A DNA stretch of 64,000 nucleotides from Phlebopus portentosus (taxonomy: Eukaryota; Basidiomycota; Agaricomycetes; Boletales; Boletinellaceae), in assembly GCA_037892935.1 (NCBI GenBank), contig JAYXKI010000014.1, positions 806,001-870,000 on the forward strand, written 5' to 3'. The translations under genes and the position numbers were made by a program. Below the pieces are notes generated by a model, which worked only from the letters and a program-made list of their open reading frames with translations, was not told where the DNA came from and ran no database searches. Shown one piece after another: positions 1 through 10,752 of the stretch. Within the stretch, counting starts at the first letter, position 1; each line of letters opens with the position of its first letter.

Positions 1-719
1 TCACCAGTCCTTCGCAAACAGGCTGTGCGGACGACGTTCATGCAGTTTCCCATCCCTCCATGCGCTAGGACATTCTCGTGCCAATTCTCAATCAGGAAGA
101 GTACCATTTCAAGACCAGAGGCCGAATCGTCTAGATGACACCTCATGAGTTCATATATGAGTGGAGATACACCCAAGTGATCCATGGGCTCGCTCAGGAT
201 TTCGCGAAAGGGTATACCAAGCCCTGATGCTTCCGCGGAGGCTTTGCAATCCTCGAGAACTTCTACGCGTTCCACGGAATGGAGCGTTTCGGATAGAATG
301 GAAGATAGTATCACATCGCGCAGCGAGTTTCGCGCGGAAAGATCCGTTCGTGGACCAAAATCATTGGGTCGACCTTGTTGACGCCGCAACCAAAGCATCG
401 CATCCACATTTGGTGCCATGCTTGCGTTGTTTCGCGCTGAGGATGGATTGTTCGGAGGATCATAGGGTTCATCCGGGTGGAAGGACGTTGGAGACGAGCC
501 AGGGAGTGCCTGTGTACTTGAAGGCCAGTATTTACGAGGCACATCGAATCTGGCTAGGAGTAAATCGTGTTTGTGCGTTGCTGATGGGCTTGTGGACGTC
601 TCATTTTGTTCCGTGTGCGAGCTGCCCGGAATGACCAATCCAGATTCTTTGAATGGAGATACGTGCGTGGATGATTCTGGTCGCTGAAGGTCTCCAGAGC
701 TGCTTGTGTCGACTGACAT
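1..719 (-). CDS. Unrecognised protein, N-terminal part (runs off window edge)
   Basis: One open frame reads from an ATG at 719 down to base 1 with no stop, so about 239 codons are visible and the C-terminus lies outside the window. The first 115 or so residues are rich in Ser, Pro, Thr and Asn and look disordered. From about residue 140 the sequence becomes helical and hydrophobic (for example SLRDVILSSILSETLHSVE, then SPLIYELMRCHL and LEMVLFLIENWHENV). That spacing loosely resembles helical-repeat or ankyrin-type proteins, but I cannot assign a family. No intron is needed. The reading frame is supported by its length and by the ordered composition of the distal half. It is a tail-to-head neighbour of the kinase at 1623-5967, on the same strand. 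Confidence 0.6.
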   Translation of the reverse strand, partial: MSVDTSSSGDLQRPESSTHVSPFKESGLVIPGSSHTEQNETSTSPSATHKHDLLLARFDVPRKYWPSSTQALPGSSPTSFHPDEPYDPPNNPSSARNNASMAPNVDAMLWLRRQQGRPNDFGPRTDLSARNSLRDVILSSILSETLHSVERVEVLEDCKASAEASGLGIPFREILSEPMDHLGVSPLIYELMRCHLDDSASGLEMVLFLIENWHENVLAHGGMGNCMNVVRTACLRRTG

Positions 720-1622
720 CGTGGTAGAGTCCAAAGGCGCCTAAAGGCCATGATGGCTAATAAGAATCTATCGGGAGAGGTACAGCCTCAGGCGCCTATT
801 CACAGTATCAACAGGGTCCGACGCATTTATTGAAGTCACAATGGACCCTACATGTGGTACGAATGGACTGTCTGCAGGCAAGGATTTTGAAAATCGCCAG
901 AAGATATTGTGCTGTGAACGTGGACTATGTGAAAAATGATAAGTAAGGGGATTATTTCATTAATATATCTATCACTTACGTAAGTAAGTAGCCTAGCTCC
1001 AGAAAAATAATTATAGATAATGATAATAGCAAGAAACTAGATCACCACTAATCTCAGCACGAGCACGCTTTGCACACTTAGCTTTCAGCAACTCCACTGT
1101 GGCCTGACTCTGTACGAGCATACTCGACGGGTCGCTGAACTGATGAGAAAGGTCATAGGGCTCAGCCCAAAAGCATCAATTCGGTCATCAACATCCAGGA
1201 CATGATAATGTACAATGACGTTACCATACAGAACAGTAAAGTCATCAACGTTCGTAAGGACTGCTGAGCGCAGAACGAGAATGGTGGAAGGAAAGCGCAA
1301 ATGAAAACACGCAGACTGTGTGGTTCATGAGAAAGCGTGCAAGGTCATGCAGTACAGCGATAGCGAGAGCGGAAGAGCAGGATCGGTGTGGTGGGTAGGA
1401 TAATGGACGGAGGGTTAAAAAGAAAAACACAGGAATATTCAGACGAGAAAAACATTATCCGGTGGTGAGTCAATCAAACAAGGATGCGTTGCAAAACCAG
1501 TACAGTCACAAGAAGAAAATAAGACTGAAAAAAAAAAGTATGGTGAGGGGATGGGGCGGGGGATCAAATAAACAGACAAGATTAGCGAAACCAGAGTGGT
1601 AAAAGACAATACTTTATAAATT
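720..1622. other. Intergenic, about 0.9 kb, no gene seen
   Basis: This stretch lies between the start of the edge protein and the stop codon of the kinase, so it should hold the promoter of the former and the 3' end of the latter. It is AT-rich around 940-1030. Only short, unordered reading frames occur and I recognise no RNA gene. Confidence 0.5.
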
Positions 1623-4600
1623 TTACACCGGCACCGTCCGTTGCTGTGGCTGTAAATGTTGCTGCTGCTGTTGCTGTTGGCGACGAGCAGCGGATCTGCC
1701 ACTCACAATGGCCTTGAATGCCTTGCGCACGGCACTGACCGACTTACTCGCATCCTTGGTTAACGAAGGACTTTGCGAGAACGACATTGACGAGAGGAGT
1801 CCAAAGTCCTCGGCTCCGGATCTGGTACCAGCCGGATGAGACACGGTCAGATCGTCGCTATAGCTTTGATGGTGTGAAACACGGCCTTGACGAGAACCAA
1901 ATAATCTGCTAGTCTTTTTGCTCGCGGATGGAGGGGCTTGCAATGTCGGAGGAGCCTGTACCGGAGTTGGTGCCGATATTTGTGATTTAGAGACGCGTCG
2001 GGGTTTGATCCCAGTCTTGACCAAGGGAACACGATCGGGCAGACTCTCTTGCTTGCTCTGAGGCCTAGAGTATAAGATCGGAGAGGAGTTGCTCTCACGC
2101 AGGACGGTCGAAACCGCAGGTGATTTTGCCGGGTTGAGAGAAGAGGAAAGGCGAATCTGTGCTTGCGGGCGTGGAGATCCAGGAGACACCAGGTCATTAT
2201 CACCTGGAGGGGTCGAGCCTGAAGGTCGAGCGATAAAAATACTCCGGTCAAGTAGCTCAGACAAGTTGCGCTTCGACTCCTCCTCTACATGACCAGCCAT
2301 TAGTCATACTTACTATTTGATTTATTAGGAATCTTACCTTTCTCCAATGCCTTCTGAAGCTGGCTCAACGGGCTAATAGGTCTGACAAGACTAGACAGGT
2401 TCCCAGCTGATTTTGACTTCTCTTTTCGCCTTGAAGGGGTGCCATCAATTGAAGCAGTCTCAATTTTCGCCGCTAGACCCGGACCCGATGAGATCGTAGC
2501 CCTTCGGCGACTCCTAGGGCTGCTGAGATCTTTCGGAGGAAGCGGCGGCTCCGCGGTCGTGCCAAGGCCCCGATTAGGCGGGGGAGTCTGGCGTCCCGAA
2601 GGCTCAGCCGGTGACGTTGATCTCGCTTCCGGTTCTTGGAAGATCTGGTCGGCAGCAAGGATCTTTCTCTGAGTGCGGGGAGCACGTGCCACACCTGCGC
2701 GGGATGCTGGAGGGGCCGTAAGCGGAGGTGGTGCAGTGATACTTGACGAAGCGAAGTTCTCTTTTGCTTCCTTCACAACTTCTGGTGAAAATAGACCGGC
2801 TTTAGAACAATGATTGGTGCCGGAAATGTCACACTTACGTTCGACGCTGCGGATCCATTGTGATAAGCGGTCCGCCTTGTTATCAGCGACGACTTGGTCA
2901 GAGTGCAAAGGATGCCGAGAAATCGGAATTGACGTCTTGGCTGTCAAAGAGCCATATGATGTTATCGGCGTGAGTTATGGATTGAAAAATTGAACACGTA
3001 CGGTCAGTGATAAACGAATAGTCCTCCCATGATGCTCTATGGGAATCGCTCGCGTCCAAGTCCTCTGACGTGCGCTTCACAGGCTTTCGAATGTTCATTC
3101 TGCCGATAGACAACTTGTAGAGACCAAAAGTCTTGTCTACGTAATCTGTCAGATAAAGGCTTCGTTGAAAAATGTCAGAGATGATTACCAATCGAAGCCT
3201 TGATGCCGTGCTTGAGCAAGCTAGGACTGGCCTGATGTCGAGAGACAGGAAGCGAGTTCATTAGAATTGTCTTCGAGTCTTGAGACACTATGTAAGATCC
3301 CAGGGGATTTGTTTTACAAAGGAATTGCATACCGTGTTCCGCAGGTTCTTCAAGAACCCGTCTATCAACAAGCGTGCTCTTGAAATCCGTCATGAGAGTG
3401 AACGAAGACGGAGTCGTATCACGACGCGCAAAGTTCCGCGCCGGAGTGTTGTTATAGTCTACCCGCGTCACCGTGGATATTGCCGCGAGAGACGTGCTTG
3501 TCATGCACTGAGACGAAGGTTTCGGCGGAACAACGACCTCCTGAACGCAATCTTGATCTCGTTCCTTCTCTTTCTCCTGAGGCGCCTTCTCACGCGGTGG
3601 CTCGTCCGATCCCGCCTCTTCGTCTTCTTCCTCCTCAAGGAAGCGATTACGCTCGAGCTGCTTCAGCCGCTCAAACGCCTTGACACGATCGTAACTGCCG
3701 CTGCCAAACTGCCTTCCCTTTTCCGGAACCTTGTCCCTGCCCTTCTCGGCCTTGCCAACAGGGCTCGTTGCAGGCCTCCTGGGAGTCCCGATGTTATGAA
3801 CGCGGGACGTCGCATCAGTCAGCACACCACTTCGACGTTTATGTGCGTCAGTGCCTTTCGTCGGTGTCTGGGAGGCCACATCTTTGACCTTAATCCGGAA
3901 GGGCGACATATTCTCGTCAAATGCAGGAACAGGCTTCCGCTTGACGGAAGGGCGTGCTTTAGCAATAGCGACACGAGAGCGATACGGAGATGGTGGGATG
4001 TTCTCGCGTCCACCAGCCGTCCGTGCTGAAATCGGAGAACCTTCAATAGTAGGGAGGGCATGAGAATACACGCGCCGCGGGGGGCGAGTTACTGATTTTG
4101 TCTTGTCCGAAGCTAGAGAAGATCTTAACTGCGGTGAAGACACAAGAACAATTTGCTGACGAACCTTCAGACAAGTTAGATCGCTTCGCCACAAGCGGCC
4201 GCATATTTTCCTTTGGTGACATGGGCTTCACTCCCATCTTCCTCACTCTATCGGGTGTCATGCCAGGAGCCGGAGAAGACATTGTCATTAAAGAGTTCTT
4301 GGGGCTAAGGCTGATCGTGTCGATGTCTTCCATCCAGTAAGGATCCAGGATAGCTTCTGCAGCGGTACACCTCGTATCGACATTCGGGCAGATCATCCTG
4401 CGCAGCAAACCTTCGGCTGCCTTGGACATTGACCAAGTGCCGACCCACTTCCCTTTTGCCTGCAAGTGAATGCGTATATTTGAGCGTCCTTAACCCGAAT
4501 TAGTTGCACAATAAACTCACGGTGCGTGACCAATAACGTTCGAGGTCGGCTGGTGTGGTTAGCTTCTCCCCTTCGATGTATTCAAATGGCGTTCGCCCGA

Positions 4601-5967
4601 TTAAGATCTCGAAAAATGTTATACCGAGCGACCACATATCAGACTTCCGCGTATCATGAACAGTCCCGCGAGCGCGCTCTGGTGACAAGTACTAAAATAG
4701 ATATTCGTCGGTCTGAATTGAAATCTTAATGTTTCAAAAGAAATGAAATTGACCTCAGGTGTGCCGTAAGCCAAGTTGCTCATGAACGCCCGTTTTGATC
4801 CGACCTCATACTTCTCTGCAAAGCCGAAATCGACGAACATGGGTATCTTCCTCGTCGACAGAAGTATATTCGCAGGTCTATGCGCAGGAGAATCAGTGAT
4901 AATCATATCAGGGAGATAATTGGAACTTACTTTATATCGTTATGTACAACGCCCCTAGTATGCAAGAAATGTACAGCAGAGAGCAAGCTATGGAACCATT
5001 CGCGCGCTTTAATTTCAGGAACCTCAACCGGAATCAAGTAAGGCAGATACTCCCTAGAGGAAGAACAGATCAGTAAGGATCAGAGATAACAGAATAAGCA
5101 TGGTATTTGTTGGAATAATCATAACACGATCAATGACGCGATTGAACGCGTCTCTTCTAAGGATATGAGAGAAGGACATCCAGGAAATGTGATGACCAGC
5201 GGAAACGCGTCAGGAACGCGCTGGCGTATAATGGAAGGTGTTATGATCGAAAAAGCCAATATAAATTAATCCGGTCTTCCCGTAGTTAGCATCAGAGCAT
5301 CCCAAAACGTCCGACAGTGGTGTGAGCAGAATCAACTAAACCATTTCCGCCCGACGCGCGATTGACAGGTGTTGTGCTTATCACGTCCCTGTCAAGTCAA
5401 ACGAACAAGGCACCGAGGCGCTCCGAGGTCACGTTTTGCGGCGTCCAGAACTCCCGAACAAACGAGAAGAGATACTCACATTGTGATAATAGCAAAGGAA
5501 GGTGTGATGATAAACGAGTGGAAAGGAATAATAGACGGATGAGGCTCCTGCTTAAGCGCGCGTACAATCTTCATTTCGTTCCATCTATTGCATAATAGTA
5601 TAGTATGAGTGTATATGCTAGATTCATGCGCATACAACGGTGCTCACAATGATCGTACGCGTTGCGCGGTGTTGGGCTTCTTCTCGCGAAAGACCAGCTT
5701 GACAGCGACGCGTCGTGGAGGTTCGTCGCCGTGCACCTGCGCGCGGTGTTCGTCGGTCTTGGGTGAGCAGAGCCAGACACATCCCCAATTGCCTGCGCCA
5801 ATCTACACCGATCATCAGTTAAATTCAAAAGCTTGAAGACGCATCGAGAAGAAGAAACGAACCTCGCGAATAAATTGATAGCGCTGGGCGAGATTCGCGT
5901 CCGAGATACTGTACACGTTGGTATCGTGCTCAGATGAGACGGACGCTGGCGGATGGTGGACGGTCAT
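1623..5967 (-). CDS. Large Ser/Thr protein kinase with long disordered C-terminal tail
   Basis: This is a multi-exon protein kinase. Translation starts at the ATG at 5967 (MTVHHPPASV). The glycine loop reads IGAGNWGCVW, the ATP lysine lies in RRVAVKLVF, the catalytic loop is VVHNDIKPANILLS, the metal-binding loop is FVDFGFAEKY, and activation segment/APE-like motifs are YGTPE and YLSPERARG. The kinase domain ends near 4340. After it come about 600 residues of basic, Ser/Pro-rich, probably disordered sequence, with an acidic EEEEDEE stretch near 3625 and a poly-Gln end. At least ten introns are inferred, mostly 50-60 nt. One of them, 5054-5479, is 426 nt long and splits the beta-5 strand. A 52-nt intron near 4120-4170 restores the frame between two exons. 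HNDIKPAN replaces the usual HRDLKPxN (HND for HRD), so this is a non-RD type loop. The subfamily is not assigned. The stop codon is at 1623-1625. Confidence 0.85.
1659..1680 (-). repeat. CAG/CAA tract encoding poly-Gln near the kinase C-terminus
   Basis: A run of CAG/CAA codons read on the minus strand encodes seven consecutive Gln residues. It is followed within ten residues by HLQPQQRTVPV and the stop. Mixed codons make it less slippery than a pure triplet tract. Confidence 0.8.
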
Positions 5968-6753
5968 TGTCTCGTCGTCGTCAACTGCGTCGTGGCCTTA
6001 ATGATGGCTGCGTTGGGGAACTGGACGTCGACGGAAGGGAGATGAGGAGAAGGACGCGACGGGGCGCGAAGTTGAACTGGTTCTCCTCAAGAGACAAGAG
6101 GGTCCAAGACTCACACGCGTCTGTTTACAACATCTTCACGCCCAAACGGGGTTTGCCTCGTGCCTCCGCTTAGGCTTCGCATAGAATTTCCTTCTCCTCT
6201 AATCCCACCGGTCACACGCTATCATCATTCTAGTTTCACTCATTTCAAGCAGCTCCTTTCACAAACTTGCACGCAACGCTCTGAAGATACGGAAGATTTT
6301 AGAGATCATGTTTTTTTTTGCATCCGTCCGTTGATGATGAAGGAACATATCACGTGTACGTGACTAAAAGTTTGCCAATCCCAGATTCCCACGCGAGCGG
6401 TGTCGCCAGAGGATCGACGATCGCTGATCTTACGGAGCATGCCCATTTTGGCTGCTGGAAACCAGCTCAATTTAGCGAGTGGCTGTACATTACTTCCCGC
6501 AATAAATAACTCGGCACCTTTCCGATAACGGTCTGACGCTGAGTACTAGTACACTACAAGTTACACGTGCAAATGAGCAAGAAATACAGAAGCAACACGA
6601 CGGTGCAACGAAAAGATAACAGCAAGATTTCAGCGAAGTCAGTACAGAGAATAGAGTTAATGTGGCCAAATGAAATTCAGTACAGTACAACAACATGACG
6701 AAAGCAACGGAATGTGATGAAGAGAGCAAAAGACTTATTGGTGCCTAGCAGAA
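5968..6753. other. Intergenic, about 0.8 kb, kinase promoter region
   Basis: This lies upstream of the kinase start and downstream of the stop of the 6754-8488 gene, both on the minus strand. A perfect CACGTG E-box occurs near 6352-6357, followed by a GTACGTG. No reading frame here looks like a conserved protein. Confidence 0.45.
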
Positions 6754-8488
6754 TCATAATATAGCTTTCTCAATGATATGAAGCGAACGTAGTAAAATAT
6801 GCAACTTAAGCTGATGTCGAGGTTCCTGTCTGCGCAGATTCCAACTTAGGCCGTTTCCCTCCAAGATCTTCCCATCCACCGCTTTCCGCTTGGCCTTTGC
6901 TTCCTTCTTCATATCTGACTTGCTAGACTCGAAAGCGAATTCCGGACCATTCACAGACTTTCCGAACTTGAGGAGGGCTTCGTCAAGTTCATTGTTAAAT
7001 CCGATCCTTTCGAAGACGAGACAGGTTATGGGCAGGACGCCCTGCGAATACATTTCCATAATCGATTTCTCGATGACCGGAGGCAGGAAGTCTGATTTTT
7101 CGACTGTCTCCCTCATCAATATTTCTCGGACCTAGAAAAATGAGCATCGGGATCAAGCAAATAAAAGAATCGGCAAATTTGAGGATCTCACCTGTGGCTG
7201 TAGTGATCTGAAAAATTCAATATTCTTCCGCGATTCGATCACCGTGGTACTGAAAGTGCCACAGTAGTACCAGAAACCACGAGTCTCGAAAAGCAGCTCG
7301 AAAGGGCCTTCAATGGCATGCACTTCATTTACCTTCCACTTGTGGCAGGACGCAGAAGTGTCCACTTCGTAGCAGTACGAAGGAGCAAGTGAAACACCGA
7401 ATCCTGGACTCCTTTGGTTCCAGAGGATATCACGCCTGCGGCGTACGAAAGGAATGCATAGCAGCCTATTAGAATAAGCTCCCGTCAATATTTGATCATC
7501 CTGAATCGAAGCAAAACTAAACTCACCCGAGCGGTATTAACGTATTCTATAGGAAATCGCTATGAGCTACGAGGAATTATACGACGTGAATATTCATGAC
7601 CTACTTCACAGTACGAATCAATAGTTTTGACAGAGAATTTGTTAAATTGTTGGAATGACTTGATCCTAAAGGGACCATCGACTTCCCGTTGGCCATGACT
7701 CTCGTCAATGTAGCCCCACGGGTCATTGCACTGCAAACATACTCGGGATTAGATTCAAAATCACCGATGATAGATAGTGAACTTGCAGTCAGTGCTGCTA
7801 TCTTGCTATTTGCCTCTTTCAGATGCCGCTTGTCCATCTCTTTTTCTTGATTTAAGTACTCGACTTGTTCCAGCAACTCCCTAATTCGCTAGGAAGTTCT
7901 CTGGGTTCATGTGATTGGAAAATGAGTGGCGTGGAATGCATACATTATCGTCGTCAGGTATATGAACTTGGCTTGCCTGCCGGTGTTCCTGAAGATCGAA
8001 GTGCGACGGCTATAATCCATTGATGTCAGACTAGAGAAATGAATGGTTGATGCTTATAATAACACTTTCCTCCATACCAGAGTTCCTTAACTTAAGCTCG
8101 TTGAACTCGGTTTCGTGCAGTTTCCGTATAACCTTTTCTTCCTCATACTTGGCCTCCAACTCTTGATATTGCGCTTGAAGTGATGCAATTTCTTCGTCTA
8201 ATTGTCGTGCTCGTTCAGTATTTGGTAGACTTTGTTCGTGAGCAGCAGATTCATTCTGTTTGCATATAAATAAGGGATTAGTATACACCATACAACATCC
8301 AAACAGACCTTTACAAGTGGTCCTGCCTCAGCCACCAACACCCTTAATTGATTCTCAGCGTTCTGTGCGCGTTGTTGTGCTTCCCGAAGTTCTTGCTTCA
8401 AACGCTGATTCTCACCGCCAAGTAGTCGCACGATGTCATTCGCCAATGCGCCTTCGTCAAATACGTGTACTAGAGATTGCTCTGCCAT
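6754..8488 (-). CDS. Coiled-coil protein with basidiomycete DUF6697-like C-terminal domain, copy A
   Basis: This spliced gene starts at 8488 (MAEQSLVHVF) and ends with a TGA at 6754-6756. The N-terminal 150 or so residues are a Glu/Arg/Gln-rich coiled coil that begins with the signature IVRLLGGENQRLKQELREAQ. A conserved domain follows across several exons: NDPWGYIDE near 7730, FVRRRRDILWN near 7440, then EVHAIEGPFELLFETRGFWYYCGT near 7310 (quoted in part: GPFELLFETRGFWYYCGT), and finally LPPVIEKSIMEMYSQGVL with ITCLVFERIGF. The WYYCGT motif and overall plan resemble what I know as DUF6697, a domain of unknown function found in Agaricomycetes. That assignment is from memory of the motif and needs a profile search. 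Its tandem neighbour 8891-10538 has the same architecture. The last about 40 residues (after SSKSDMKKEAKAKRK) do not match the neighbour and may include an unrecognised intron. Function is unknown. Confidence 0.75.
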
Positions 8489-8890
8489 GAGGAAGCAGAA
8501 CTTATGGGTAACAAGGTAAACAGTGAATAGGCGCCCATCGACGGAATGAGAAGATCGACACTCGTTGATCTGACGAATATGCCGCTCCCAACATTTTCAT
8601 ATTTTTGAAATTTTAAAGCAGATGTATTTATTTTGTAGGGATGATGCTTCCGCGACCTCCCTTTGAAACTCCCATCCTTTACTCCTTGCAGCCAACAACT
8701 GTACGTAATACGAAGCGACGCGCAAACAATACGAAAGCAATAATGAAAGCGATAATGACAGTAGGTAGTTAACGTCGAAAATCTATACAAGTTTATATCA
8801 ACGGAACACAGCAAGTAAAATAAAATCAACTGACAAAATCTAGCGATCAGTGGACTGCAGCCAAGCTGTCGGTCCTGCCTTTGCGCATGG
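8489..8890. other. Spacer between the tandem paralogues
   Basis: These 402 bp hold the promoter of copy A and the 3' end of copy B. I see no gene and no obvious repeat flanking the duplication. Confidence 0.4.
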
Positions 8891-10538
8891 TTATCGAGAT
8901 CGTTTAGCCACAGGCCGTGCCCCTACGTTTTCTTGCCCAATTTTTCGTTTTGGTGCTCTGTCTTTGTAATCAAAGGCATATTCAGGCCCCTTTATTGCAG
9001 TTCCAAACTCGAGAAGGGCGTTATACAGTTGCTCGTTGAAGCCGATGCGTTCAAAAACAAGGCATGTGATGTGTAAAACGCCCTGCAAATACATTTCCTT
9101 GACTGTCTTCCTTATTATTGGAGGTAGTAGGTCTGTCTCCTCTACGGATTCCCTCATCAAGCGATCTTTGAACTGGGAGAAATGCAAAATGTGAATCATT
9201 AAGTCAAACATATCTGACTATAACAATGATAGGAAGGATAATACCATAGGTCGAAGCTTCTCAAAGAAGTCCTTTTTCCTTGACTGGATAATTGTCGTGG
9301 TATAGGTACCGCAATAGTACCAAAAGTTACGCGTCTCATAAAGGAGCTCAAAGGGGCCTTCAATTGTATGCACCTCGTTCGACACCCACTGGTGACTAGC
9401 CAATGATCTGTTTGCTACATATCGGTAGGGTGGTACAACAGCAATTCCGTATCCTTGTTGTGTTAGACTCCATTGGATATCATGCTTGCGACGCACAAAA
9501 GGTAAACATGCCAACCTTTAGCAGCGATTATTGGCAATGTCACAAGGAATTGATCAAACCACAGCGTACCTTTGGGGTCTCAATGCGTTCTGGTAGCGTC
9601 GATGAGCTCAGTACCGCGAATGTCGAATGACTACCCTAACTCACGTTACAAAAGGCCTCGAAAGTTGAGTGAGCTGTGGCACTATCGGTTTGAAACGGCC
9701 TGAGTCTCGTGAAACCGATAGCCTGCTGTTGAGTGTGAACTTCGTCGAAATACGCGAACGGGTCATTTCGCTACCAAACAAAAAGTCGGAAGCAAGCGAA
9801 ACTTAAAGAGCTATGATCTCACAGCAAGAGCAATTACTCTTCCGTTCGCATCCTCGAAAAGTCTCATATACGTTTCTTTGTCCTTTCTAAGTTGTTCCAC
9901 CTCTTGCGACAGCTCCTTGACTTTCTAAGGGATACCTTCAGGGGTTTCTTTGATACGTTTTGAGAGGAAGCGACATACCGTTTCAGCTTCACGAAGATGA
10001 GCCTGTGTTTGCTCCCGACGCTGTTTAAGCTCGAGGAGCTCCGGCTATAGCATAAGTATTAGACACAAGCCTAGTACCTTCAATGCAATGAGTATACGTA
10101 CTGACTCAACGCTAGTGGGAGTATCCTTAGCTCTCAATTCCTTAAGCTGGGCCTTCTGTGATTTACGCTTTTCTTTCTCCTTGGAGTATTTGGACTCAAG
10201 TTCTTGGTGCTCGGCGCGAAGACTTGAATTTTCCTCCTCTAGTTGTTGTATTCTTTCGGCCGCCGACAGATCTTGACTCGTATCAGTTGGTTCCTTCTAC
10301 TTCGGATAAAGAGCAGAATACCATTAGAAACTGCTTCGGCCTCAAAGAGAGGTATTCATCTGACCTTTATAGCTGTCCTTGCCTCAGCCGACCTGGCACG
10401 GTCCTCAGCATCTTTCGCGCGTTGCTCCGCTTCCTGAAGTTCTCGCCTCAGTCGTTGATTCTCTCCTCCAAGGAGGCGGACCACCTCATTGGCCAAAGTC
10501 GTTTCATCTACTGGATGTGCTTCTGATCGATCTGCCAT
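8891..10538 (-). CDS. Coiled-coil protein with basidiomycete DUF6697-like C-terminal domain, copy B
   Basis: This is the paralogue of the 6754-8488 gene. It starts at 10538 (MADRSEAHPV) and stops with TAA at 8891-8893. The N-terminus again carries VVRLLGGENQRLRRELQEAE and a long coiled coil (exons between about 9860 and 10538). The C-terminal domain shows NDPFAYFDE near 9750, CLPFVRRKHDIQW near 9490, GPFELLYETRNFWYYCGT near 9330, LPPIIRKTVKEMYLQGVL near 9100 and ITCLVFERIGFNEQL. It ends in a basic tail (APKRKIGQ ... VAKRSR) that could be a nuclear localisation signal. Introns are about 50 nt and fall at corresponding places in both copies, which argues for a tandem duplication of a whole spliced gene. 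Its start faces the CK1-like kinase across 214 bp. The function of the family is not known to me. Confidence 0.75.
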
Positions 10539-10752
10539 AAGAGAGCGAGAAGCTGAAAGACGACCTCAGATCGACAATCGACTTGACACGCGAACTGGTT
10601 GGAAGAAATGATCACGTGTACATCTCGTTCGCGTGTGTCGATCGACGCGTGCTAGGTTACGCCTGCGGCACGTACAACTTGCTTTCAGCCACGATTACGG
10701 CGCGTTCGACGCGTCTCATTTCACTGAAATATCATACGACGCGGGCAATATC

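Noticed and set aside
161..634. 157-residue plus-strand ORF near the left edge
   Set aside because: The minus strand has a longer uninterrupted frame over the same bases with better protein composition, so this is a shadow.
3280..4029. 249-residue plus-strand ORF
   Set aside because: It lies opposite the Ser/Arg-rich kinase tail; its Arg-rich composition is what the complement of such codons gives.
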